A stretch of 64,000 nucleotides of DNA from Bugulina stolonifera (Eukaryota > Bryozoa > Gymnolaemata > Cheilostomatida > Bugulidae): NCBI GenBank assembly GCA_935421135.1, contig OW285192.1:13223501-13287500 (forward strand). Reading direction: 5' to 3'. Under the pieces are notes generated by a model. That model did not search any database. It was not told the DNA's origin and was given only the letters and a program-made list of their open reading frames with translations. Numbering within the stretch: position 1 is the first letter of the stretch; each line of letters starts with the position of its first letter. Below, piece after piece: positions 1 to 22,300 of this stretch. Position numbers and translations under genes: made by a program.

Positions 1-543
1 GAGGCAGAAATACTAGGTATGGTGGATCACTAATATGCTTGTTATAGTAATTTATATTGTGTACATCATGTGTTATTTGCCGTAGATGAGGTGAAATGAT
101 TACGTTACGTTGCACACCTAGTTAGAGTTTGGCCGTCAAATACCAAGAATCGGTTAGTGAATAAACAAACGTCTCGATGCTTATCCTCAAATCTTATAGT
201 CAATTGTAAAATACTTACGGTCCATTCAGATACCAACTCATCACCTGCATGGTGAGTTTGGAGTTTTCAGCTCTTTCTTTCATTATGTGAAATCGTTGAC
301 AACGATCACGAGTCACTGACAAGGCAGATGCCAGCTTTTTGTTTTAAATCTATTGTTCGAAAACATATTTTCCTATCTAATTTAACACTTGTTTATGCCA
401 AACGGAGGAGATGATTCCTCCAAATTAGTGACATTTTCTATTGTTGAGAATCTCAGAAGAGTCATTGCCCCCATTCTCTTTCTTTCCTGGGTAGCCTGAG
501 ATCCTTAACTTATTATGTATACATGTGTATATTCTACATACAG
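1..543 (+). other. Upstream intron of CYFIP
   Basis: No exon can be supported here. The first recognisable CYFIP exon follows the acceptor at 541-543. The sequence is AT-rich without open coding stretches, so it is read as intron. Confidence 0.6.
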
Positions 544-10895
<10,352 letters not shown>

Positions 10896-11531
10896 GTATC
10901 ACCTACCTGCCACTTAAGTGCCTGCTATAACACTTTTGTTTACGCCTTACCGACAGTAGATACATGTATTTCAAATTCAACCTGGGACATATGAGTCAAA
11001 TACATGTAGTTTGTTTTTGTATCTTCCATCTGACCTATACACATAAAGTAGCTTGTGGAAGGCTTGAATTAATTCACATGGTTTTACACTGAATTATGAG
11101 CTTGTTAGGTAAAATTGTAACATATTTTTTTAATTTCTTTTGCTGACCTTTATTATTCTTTCAAACAATGTTAAACATGTTGTAATTTGTGTATTCTATT
11201 AGATTATCTGTATGTCTATTACGGTAGCCTTTTCCTTGAGGAGTTCATTTCCCTACTGCACTATTTTGGTAATTATTTTATAAGACATCATTACTACACC
11301 TGAACCTGGTATTACATTATATACTTCTACTTACACCTGTTATTATTACTAATTCATGTATTATCACTGTGATATTTCACAGTACAACTATCAACGTAAT
11401 GCTATTTAGAACACCATAGTATTGTGATTGTATTTCTTCATTTTATTTATGTGCCTCTTACTACATACCTATATTTATATAGGAATGCATATACATGTAT
11501 TATAATAACAATAATATTATCGTATGATATT

Positions 11532-11537
11532 AATAAA
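11532..11537 (+). terminator. CYFIP polyadenylation signal
   Basis: AATAAA lies about 640 bases after the CYFIP stop, at the end of an AT-rich 3' UTR. Placement agrees with the next gene starting at 11909. Confidence 0.6.
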
Positions 11538-11908
11538 GTTTATTAAAGCAATTTGAGGATTTTATTCTTCAATGTAATATGTAATCAATATGGATAGAAT
11601 ATTGTGCACAGTGCACTTACATGTATCAACAGATGTATGATCTAGTAGTCCTTCATCTTATTGTCAAAAGGCCAAAAACTAAAATTTATTTATAATAACA
11701 AGGAATGAACTGGTCAGTAGTTTCTCTATAGGGTTATAACATTGGCCAATTAAACATTAACTAGCCTTCTTCACCGTTTCCTACTCTCATTCTCATGTAA
11801 TGTCAAGGTCAAACACACTATAGGTGGATGTTCTATAATGACGAACTCTGCTTTGCTGCTATAAGTACATCATTCTGTGTGCCGAGTTGCAAGGAGTAGG
11901 ACGATGAT

Positions 11909-14900
11909 ATGGCTCTACGTATCCACTACAACGGGATCTTACTCTCTCTGGCTACAGTTGTTTTCTCCTGTTTTATATGTTCTACAGGTAAAGATTTACA
12001 CCTAGTAACTTCTATTCTAAGCTCCAGGCTTGCATGTTAAAATCTTTACTAGTACTACATAGGTAAGCCCACGTAATTTCAGCATCATAGTTACACTCCC
12101 ATCTCAATATTTGTGGCCATTAGAATACTATTCGATTTGTTCGCTCTTTTCCTATAGAAAAAATACGGTGTTCATTGTTATCATTTGCTTAGGCTAATTA
12201 TTTAAAAGGTGATAATTATTGTGAGAAAACATACGAGATGTACAATGACGTCTGCTATACGTACCAAGGCAATACCAGGACATGGAACAGCGCAGTCAGC
12301 TACTGCCGAGATACAGAGAGTGCCAGCCTAGCTAACGCTAAGGATGCTCAACAGCAGCAGCACCTGCTAAATCTTAGCCTGAGCTCCATTGGTAAGTTTA
12401 AGCTTATATTACCTTCTCAATTGCTTAAACAAATACACTCATGCAGCTTTTGGCCACAGTTGAAATTGGTTCATATAACTATGTGTGTACATGTACATGT
12501 ATGTAACGGAATCTAATATCTATCTGAGTCTAGGTGCTGTGCCAGTGTGTATAGGATGCCTCTGCATATCTCAATTACGCTTTGCTCTTTGCTTCAGAGC
12601 ATGTTATCCCTGTTGAGTGTAGAAATAGAGAAATTTGGGGGACAGCCTTGGTTCTTCTATAAATAAAGATGAGGGAAATGTTTTTATTTACTTCTAAGCA
12701 GATCTCTAACTTAATTGCTCTGCTAGTGTCAAACTCGCCAAAGAAGAAAGTTTGTATATTTAGAATTTGTATTCTGTACCATAGAATTGAATTCTATGCT
12801 CTGTACATCTATTAACAAATACTGCTATCTCTACACACAGATAGCAGCTCGGCTGGAGCTGGTTGGCTAGGGCTGATGAAGACGGAGAATACTGGGTTGA
12901 AACCCTGGTGGATCGCAGATGTGTCCAGTCTTGATGTGAACACATGGGCACCATTTGCTAATGGCAGTAACACCACTTACTACTGCAATGTTGTACTCAA
13001 TAGTGATGGCACTTGGAATACCAAGACATGTTCTAGCTCCTATACTACTGGTTTCTGGTGCATGAAGTCACCTCCTTGTGTTGACTACAGTAAGTTATTC
13101 ATTAGTACCTCTGCAAAGACTGGTTGCTATGCATTTTCACAAATTCTTTGTAGATAGAAGACTTAAGTTAATTGGTCTGTTATCAAACATAGTTCCTAAC
13201 TCTCATATATAAAGTTAGGTGCAGGAAAGGAGCCAACAGTAAAGCTGGAGAAATTGTCTTCTCTGTAGATTATTGGTTGACCGTGTTACCTCATCCACAA
13301 ACAAGTAATAAGGGCTATGCAAACTTTTCCACTACTGCACCTAACAGCATTTATAATGTATAGTAATAAAAATAGACTATGGATCATCTCTATAACACAG
13401 ACTCTGTAATAGGACTCATAAACTGTGCTGCTGTAGATACATCGGAAGCATGTGATACAAGAACGACAACTACGACTACGACTACCACAACTACTACTCC
13501 TACCACAACCACTACTGCTACCACTACTTCCATAACTACTACTACAACTACTACTACCACTACCACACCTCAGTCTACCACGACAACTCAACCAGTAGTG
13601 ACAACGTCTTTCCTGAACACCACTATTGCAGGTAAGAGTATAACCCAAATCTGGTTTAAAAGGATTTGGTTCACATGATGTTTAGCTGACAAGTATGTGA
13701 TAATTTATAAAGCCTTGTTGAGTTGTTTTTTAAAATACGAGATTGATGCACACAGGAATGAAGCTGTACATGTACACTAATAGATGAGTAATACATCAAG
13801 ATTAGAGAAATACACCCTTTTGTTATGATAAACACTATAGCAAGCTTGCAAGATGCCCAATAAAATTCACTGTAAGTAATACTGTAGCAAATTGTACTGT
13901 TACCTCTCCTTCTACTACCAGTATGTTAGGTACGTACTGCACACCCATAGAGTTATCTTCTCCCCAGCGGAGAAGATAACTCTATGGGTTCATCACACTG
14001 ATAATATGTCTCTGCATGCATGATTAATTCTACCAATGTTAATAATTTATCCTGTTGGTAGAACCATCTACAGCTTTACCGTAAGTAGTTGTTTGAACTG
14101 TTCACCTTTAATGATATTAGACATGTAAATGTGAGTGGAACCTTTATATAACTAACCGTTTTGTCTATATTAGAAGTTCCACGTTAAGAAGTGTGACTGT
14201 GTGGTTGTCTTTTTAAAGAGAACATAACTTCCAACAGGTTAAAGGTGTGTTTGTGAATAGAAATTTCATTTTGCTTAAATGTTTATTTTTAGGCTGATCA
14301 GCACCACTGGAATTCCAACAGCAGGTGGATTGACTACTGGAGGTTATATTGGGGTGTCTGTAGGTATGCCTGTTTATTTCTACCTAATATATGATCTACT
14401 AAAGCATAATAAGTGTGACAATTATGGTGTACGAAAAAATGGTGATGTCACTCCTGCTGGAAGATGCATGTAACTGTTTTATAAATCCTGTGAACTAAAT
14501 AGGTGATATATAATGCAGATATGCGTATGCTCTATCATACTTCCTTCAACCACTTTTGTTCAATAACGAAAACAAGACATTATTATATAAATTCCATACT
14601 AGTATTTCCATAATCAACAACCAAATTTTACAACATTGTGAATATTGTATTTTTGTGTTGATTCTTTTTACATACAAATAGCTAGAGCAATTGATCCTAG
14701 AATAGTAAAATATTTTATTTCATTGTAGGAATCTTATTTCTGCTAATAGCCATCTTGCTGCTACTTTTGTGTTTGAGAAAGAGAAAGACATCCATAGAGA
14801 AGAGAAAGCAGAAACCAGATGATGCCAATGCAGAAGAAGACCCAGCTGTCAGTGGTCCCGATGCTGAAAGAGATACACCTACTGCAAACAAAGTAGCTCA

Positions 14901-15858
14901 GAAACAAGCAGGTGGAGATGATACTGTTGTTGATGGAGAAGAAAATTGTGGAGATTATAAGCAGTCCAAAGTTGGAGGCGGTGACTCTCCTATAGTAGCT
15001 GTCAACTCAACCCAACTTAGTGCGACCAATGGATTAATGGGCAATGTGCCAAATGAGAGCCTACAAAACAAAGGAAGCATGAGCTCAAACTCAAGCCAAC
15101 CAATAATAATGCAAGAAAGGGCAGCCGAAGTCAGTGCTACAGGAAATGGTAGACAACCAGAAGAGGGCAGAGAGCATGAAACACCTGGTGATGAACATCT
15201 GTCAAATCACTCAGCAGAAATATCAAATGGAGGTAAATTAGGAAACCACAATAGATTCATGAACGTTGGTAAAGCAAAGTCTTTTGAATTAGGCCAGCTG
15301 GAAGATGTGGAAGATCCTGGTCTTGGCATGGAAAGAGCCAGGACTGAACCAAATATGTTAGAGGAGGAGAGATTTAGCTGTCCTTCTTCTGATTTGAGAT
15401 ATGGCAAGACTTGTACAGTGCTACCAAACATTCGAAAGTCGCCAGCTAATTCACCAAATTCGACTACTGCTTGGAGCGAACAAGAGAAAATTTCTTTCAA
15501 GGATGGAATTTCTATGGGTTGCATGGTACCTCACCTTGGAAGTTTGCCAGTTACTGAACATAATCGGCATCACAGAAGGTGGAATAAGGGAGGTTACAGT
15601 AGATGGAGCAAAGGAAAGGTAGCCGACCTAAACCAGCTAAGGTTAGCACCAGATATGCTGAGGGGAAGCAATGCCACCGAGGCGGCCGCTCGTCGTCTGC
15701 TAGAGTTACAAAGACTGGCTGATCTTAGGAAGCTACAGATGGGAGTCATTCTGAAAACAGGGAAGTCACCCTATCTAGAGGATCAGTCAATGAAGAAGGA
15801 TCAACTGCAGCTACCTTATGTTAGACGTAACAGCATGCTAGATGGAGATAGTAGTTGA
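11909..15858 (+). CDS. C-type lectin-like type I membrane protein
   Basis: Role inferred: a cell-surface lectin-like receptor; ligand unknown. Exons: 11909-11987, ~12209-12391, 12841-13089, 13401-13631, 14062-14080, 14293-14363, 14729-15858 (~653 aa, consistent phases). It starts with a hydrophobic leader (MALRIHYNGILLSLATVVFS). Two exons form a C-type lectin-like domain: paired Cys, TWNSAVSYCRD, then GWLGL, C and GFWCMK. A stalk of ~75 residues with long Thr runs is probably O-glycosylated. A hydrophobic segment (GILFLLIAILLLLLCL) is followed by basic residues (RKRK) and a ~355-residue polar tail without a recognised domain. The canonical EPN/QPD and WND calcium motifs are not evident, so sugar binding is uncertain. 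The second exon start and the ATG choice (an ATG in another frame lies 4 bases upstream) are the weakest points. Confidence 0.85.
13464..13600 (+). repeat. Threonine-codon (ACN)n repeat in lectin stalk
   Basis: An imperfect ACN triplet run encodes the Thr-rich stalk. The antisense frame is also open here, but only as a by-product of the triplet repeat. Confidence 0.8.
13944..13988. repeat. Perfect 20-bp inverted repeat (hairpin)
   Basis: Arms 13944-13963 and 13969-13988 match perfectly around a five-base loop. It lies in an intron of the lectin-like gene. Confidence 0.9.
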
Positions 15859-16242
15859 GTACATTCTAATCATAATATGTGAACACTTCCTTTGTCTGTG
15901 GTCCATGTTTTTAAAACATTCACATGTGTATTTACTAAATCGACTTCGTAGTCTGTACCAAGATGAAGAAAGAAGTATACTAATCTTAGGAAGATATACT
16001 ATTATCATTATAATATCTTTGTATGGTATCGATAACAGCCAATTTTATTTTGAAGATTAATGCATGTTATGTGGCTTTCATGCCTTTCAAAACATACTTA
16101 TATGCTAGGCTTATATACATTTAAATGCTTTCACAGCATATAGAATTAATTGTCCAGTTTTTGAAAATTAGTAAATATGCGAGTGCATGTAGATATTTAG
16201 CATATACAGATGCATGTACAGTACATGTAAGTTACTTGATTC

Positions 16243-16248
16243 AATAAA
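16243..16248 (+). terminator. Lectin-like gene polyadenylation signal
   Basis: AATAAA lies ~385 bases after the stop at 15858 and only ~58 bases before the 3' end of the opposite-strand gene. The 3' UTRs of the two genes may overlap. Confidence 0.5.
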
Positions 16249-16305
16249 TTGCATGTACATGTTGCACTGTCTTACTTACATAAAGGTTCCATATTCAATG
16301 GAGTA

Positions 16306-19300
16306 TCAAGTGTCTGCCGATGACAGCTTACCCATTTTCCTCATTTGATGTAGTAATTCGTGTATCATTGCAATGTCCTCTATACTGTCTAACATTTGAG
16401 GTCTATTTATCTTTATCAGTCTCATTGTATTGAAGAGGTCGAAGGAATGTCCTAAAATAGCGTTATATACTATTGCATGTAAAGCCTTACTGCTGCTCAT
16501 AGTCGCTGCAGTAAATCACTGCCTACATAAAAAATTATGTATGGCATACAATTACACAAAAGCCTAGACCTCTGGCCTAATGGCCACATGCTAGAATTCT
16601 AGTATTACATGTAAGCTACAGACCTAGCTGTTCCAGTTGATCCAAGACAGCCCATAGGGTTAGAATGACCCCACACTTTCCGGCTCCGCTTCTGGATACG
16701 ACACATATGTTTGGTTTCCTGGTAGAGCTATCTCCTGGGATACGGGATCATAGACATATTGACACGTCTAATGACATGCAGTTCGTTATCAACAGCAATG
16801 TATATATAGGTGTGTATATAATAATTATTCAACAGTAGGGGTTCCTTCATACATGGCTCCTGACAGGTCTACAGAGAGCAAAATAATCACTGCTCCAATC
16901 TCGAGAGAATAAACTCGATGAAGAATGATCCATAGTAAAATGCTGGTATCACGTAATTGACTTATCACTCACCAGCAGTGGATTCTCTAGCCGAATATAT
17001 AAGTTGTATTAATGCCTCTAGCAGATTACTACAGTCTTCACCAAGCGCAAAACGAGGCCAGTACTGTATGTTGTACAACTGACATTGTTGTGCTACGGTT
17101 TCCTTCACAGGAACAAACTAAAACACGCATCATATTATTGAACATGATTAGAGTATCCTTCCCTGAGGTAATTTTTGCAATTTGGTTGTAGCTATTAAAT
17201 TATAGTGAAGCACTTTTTGTGAAGCTGTAGCAACACACTTTGGTGCTGAGTGTTTGAGAACTGATCCAGAGATATTGCTGTAGTTGTTGATGCAGGAAGA
17301 ATTTCTCTTTGTTTAATTAAACACAGCATAGGGTGAAATTTACACGTCAGGACCTACATGTACATACACGTCCAATGGGTTTTGTTTTGTAATACGATAT
17401 AAGCCAGGAGTTTTCCTACCCTTTGTTCATCAATTAGTATAGAAAACTTGGAAATGTTGTTGTAGTCTTTCTCTTCACAGCTGACTTGAGTAACAGTTAG
17501 GGTGTTATGTTTAAGTTTTATTGAATCTTTTGTCTTTCCAGAAGGCCAAAACTGAGGGAAGTTAGAGAACTGCAACCCAGAGACATTACATCATGTATCA
17601 TACTGTACTCATACTGTAACATACTGGAAATGCATCAGTGGAGTGTATCTACATATGCCTGTGTACATGCATTACACATTCCTTGTATACCTTATATCTA
17701 TAACAATAATAGCAATAATAATAATAGCTGTGGTGCCAAACACAATAGCAGAGCCAATCGAGGGGCCACCACAGCTCCCAGAGCTGGATATTATTATAGT
17801 TCGATATGGCACGGAGGGAAAACCTTCTTCGGGACGAAACCCTCCAGGTTATTGGCGGGACTCGAACCCACTTCCCTGCAAATAACTTGCGTCATTGCTG
17901 CAATCCCAGAGTGACTAGCACTAGACCACACAACCACCAAGATCTATGGGTACACTGTCTTGTATTATCACACAATTATTACATATTTGGGCACAAAATC
18001 GACCGAATTGAAATTTATTCTTGCATTGTATATCAACTTTGAGATTGCCTTACCTTGTTTGACTTTGAAGAACCAGACAGGACCAATGTATTACCAGCTA
18101 TGCGTACGTGCATACGTACATGTATAAGTACATGTATACGTACATGTATATGTACATGTATACGTACATGTATGCGTACATGTATACGTATACGTACACG
18201 TATATGTGTACGTATACATGTACGTATACATGTATACGTACATGTATACGTACACGTATACGTGTACGTATACATGTACGTATACATGTATACATGTATA
18301 CGTACATGTATACGTACTCACTGTTTAGTTGGATTGAAAGAAGAGACTTCTATAGCATTGTAAATACGTGACTGAAGGTTGGTTCATATTAGACCCCGAT
18401 GGAATTTGATAATAACAGCATAGTATGACCCACCTTAGAAAGTCGACCTGCCTCACCAATCACAAATATTCTGTCAATATTTTCATTGCGTACGAGCCTC
18501 CAGAACGCTGGGATAGTCTTAGTTTGGGGCCATTCTGTGACAACATAGTCATGAGCAGATAGATGTCCCTAGAAAATGGACAGTTTGCAGTATTCAGATT
18601 AGTGATTAAACTTGTCTGAAACACAGGCTGGTTGATCTTCAGAACAAGCATCTTGAGCCGAGTTTGATTGCTTCAGTTAGTACACTGATAAACGCAGGAA
18701 ATAATTGCCCACTGTATTGATGAGCCCTACCTACATGTATACCACCCACCATTTGCTATTCTCCTGCTAACATGGAGTCCACAATTTACCAGCTATCTAC
18801 ATGTAAGCAATTAATAAATATACATAATAAAGGCAGATTGTCATCTTACCTTAATGTATGTCGCGTTGATGTATTTATTTTCTAGTGGTGGAGTGAATTG
18901 GTCAAACTGTGGTCTTTCAGAGTCCACTGTAAGATATATACAGTCATGTTGGTCTATTACTAAACAGTCGTGTACTATATTTTGTATATACTTACCTTTC
19001 CTTGGAATACACATACACATAGTATATGCTACATCACTGGATGGTTTAGTTAACTTTTAACATTCAATATAAACTTTCTACATCACCATGACTATGAGCA
19101 AATAAGTATTTACTTTGTGTAAAAGCAGATTTCCAATTGTTGCACAATATGTGACCTCCTACAACTTACATGGTAAGATGTTAGCGGAGCGATTACGAGA
19201 CCGATTCTCCAGCTGTGCGCCAGTGGTGCATAACATCATATTGATGGGAGGTACAAACGTTCTCAACCTCTGCAGTGTATTGAGGCAGAAACTGTATGTG

Positions 19301-22300
19301 TGTAGGTAGAGAGGTTTGTGCGCTGCAGCAAATGATTCGACAGTATCAAGCTGGATAGGAGAATCATGGCAGTGCATTAGGGTCCTATATATCCATATAT
19401 GGTCTTCCTGTGGAACAATAAGAATCACATAAACATAAATTTAACTAAATTGATAAGAAAATTAACATGTTCAAAAACATCTAAAATTTAGATGTTTTTG
19501 AACATGTTTATTTTCTTATCCTCGTTTTCTGTGATGTGTTGCTCTGGTTAGTGATTAGTTCTATGGAAGAACTTTTTCCAAAGAACTCCCAGCCTCACCA
19601 GAAAAAAGTAATGTGCATTACTTGTCTTGTCAATTTATTGGTTCTCCAAAACGTAACAATAACATTCTACAAATATTATTTCGTCTTATAGTTTCATCAT
19701 GTTTTATTGAACAGGTTATTATAGTAAACAAGTCGCTGTACTTTTTGAAAATTCCAAGGTTTGTCACATCTGCAGTCGTAGAACTACAGGTATAATATTA
19801 AACTTGTAACTAAGATTATTACACATAACTAACAAGTGCTCAGATGTGAACGTATTGTGTAATAAGTGCCATGACTGTGGTACATTATAAGTACAAGTAT
19901 ATCTCTGTAGTAAACAGTTATCTTACCTCTGTGACGTGAAGGTCTGGGTATATTAACTTAAACTTGTTTATAATACTAATAGGGTTTAATGAGTTGTCGG
20001 TTGTCATTTGGTGTAGATTCTCCAGGACTGTCACTACAGACACATATCTTGATTTGCTAAAACATCAGAATGTATATGTATCTCACAGCAAGGAGTAGCA
20101 GTCAACAGTCAGCAGTCAACAGTCAGCAGTCAGCAGTCAGTAGTCAGCAGTCAACAGTCAACAGTCAGTAGTCAGCAGTCAACAGTGAACAGTCAGTAGT
20201 CAGCAGCCAACAGTCAGTAGTCAGCAGTCAACAGTCAGCAGTCAGTATTCAGCAGTCAACAGTCAACAGTCAGCAGTCAACAGCCAACAGTCAACAGTCA
20301 ACAGTCAGCAGTCAGCAGTCAGTAGCCAGCAGTCAACAGTCAGCAGTCAGCAGTCAGCAGTCAACAGTCAGCAGTCAACAGTCAACAGTCAGCAGTCAGT
20401 AGTCAGCAGTCAGTATTCAGCAGTCAGTAGTCAGCAGTCAGTAGTCAGCAGTCAACAGTCAGCAGTCAGCAGTCAACAGTCAACAGTCAGCAGTCAGTAG
20501 TCAGCAGTCAACAGTCAGCAGTCAACAGTCAGCAGTCAACAGTCAGCAGTCAGCAGTCAGCAGTCAACAGTCAACAGTCAGCAGTCAGCAGTCAACAGTC
20601 AACAGTCAGTAGTCAGCAGTCAACAGTCAACAGCCAGCAGTCAACAGTCAGCAGTCAGCAGTCAACAGTCAACAGTCAACAGTCAGTAGTCAGCAGTCAA
20701 CAGTCAACAGCCAGCAGTCAACAGTCAGCAGTCAGCAGTCAGTAGTCAGCAGTCAGTAGTCAGCAGTCAACAGTCAGCAGTCAGCAGTCAACAGTCAACA
20801 GTCAGCAGTCAGTAGTCAGCAGTCAACAGTCAGCAGTCAACAGTCAGCAGTCAGCAGTCAACAGTCAACAGTCAGTAGTCAACAGTCAGCAGTCAGTAGT
20901 CAGCAGTCAGCAGTCAGCAGTCAGTAGTCAGCAGTCAACAGAAGACAACCATATTGCAGAACTTAATAACAGAGAAGAGCAGGTACACAATGTATCAGGC
21001 TCTTGGAAGCTCAATGAAACTTTATTGTCTCAGTTTGGAATGTAACAAAACATCCAATCAACTATTTAATCAAACATTAGCAAACGCTACAGTATTTCAC
21101 GAACTACAATCTGACATATTATCACTTTGGTCTTACCTTGAATGAATGAATATTTTAACTTTTGGCATGTTATTTTCCTCTTGTAGGTTAGAGATTATCT
21201 TGTGTAGTAGAAGAATACTATTAGAAGTCAGGCAGGTAGTTATCTCCCCATTGAGGAACTGCGAATGAACATATGTCTTGCACATGACCTGTATTTTGTG
21301 CCTGTGTTCGGATAGAGAAAGTGGATTGCATTATACTGTGATGGAACAGGACATTTGTATACGACCCCAACTCCCGGACGAAGCTCCACCGCACTCTAAG
21401 TGCCTAGTAGTTGTCACAGCGCTACTCACCTGACACTAACATTCTCACAATTAGTGCTCGTATACTTACCTTTAACTGCATTGCATGTTCAAAGTACTTA
21501 ATTACCGTCTATATACATGCCTCCATGTGTTTATGCTCATTTCTTATTCATGTATCTTACTATATGTTGTTGTACATAGTCACATGAATGTTACTAAGTC
21601 CCTTTTTATGCCTTTTATACCCATGTACAGAGGCCCGACCTCTCAGAATCCATTGATATTCATTTTGTACATGAATTGGACCATTATAAGCAACTTTTGT
21701 AGAACCCGACCTATTTTGGGTCGGCCGTCGGGCTTCCGGCGGCCATCTTGTTGCGCAACTTCCGGACGACCACACGTCGTCTTTTCCCGACGTCACGTCG
21801 GCCGGAAGTCCTTATACTATATAAAGGGCACTGTTTTACTGTTCATTGTCTCAGTCTACACTTGGCTTTCAATAAAGACACATCTATACTTGATACAGGG
21901 ACTTTCTCTTCCTTTTACTAGGTCATTCGCTTTGCGAACCGCCTACTAGGTTGAATTACTCTCTTTCACTGTATAGTCTGAAGGTCGGACTTGAGATCAG
22001 ATGGGTCGTCTTTGGTAGTATTTGGGCTACTGAGACCGCTCGATCTTTCATGTAATGCGAAGTCCTATTACCACTAATAGGCACTTCATTTCTGGGTCGA
22101 TAGTCGTCCAAGGACGACCGCACCAAATCACAGAAACCATTACAATACTACATGAGGTATAATGTGGACATTAAACAAGTAAGCGGTTTACTACAATTTA
22201 TAGTTGTCCTCTCTTTCTTTTTTCTTGATGACAATTTTGCTATGACTCACATTGTACATCTCTAAGGAGAACGCTGGTGAAAAGAGACTGAACTGAAAAT

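Noticed and set aside
13286..13648. Minus-strand Ser/Gly/Cys-rich frame of 120 codons
   Set aside because: It is antisense to the Thr-codon repeat of the lectin stalk; its composition follows from that repeat.
18033..18371. Five long overlapping frames on both strands
   Set aside because: They are produced by the TACGTACATGTA simple repeat, which lacks stops in every frame.
21485..21949. 154-codon frame
   Set aside because: It lies wholly in the solo LTR and crosses the TATA box and polyadenylation signal; the paired copy has a different, non-conserved frame.
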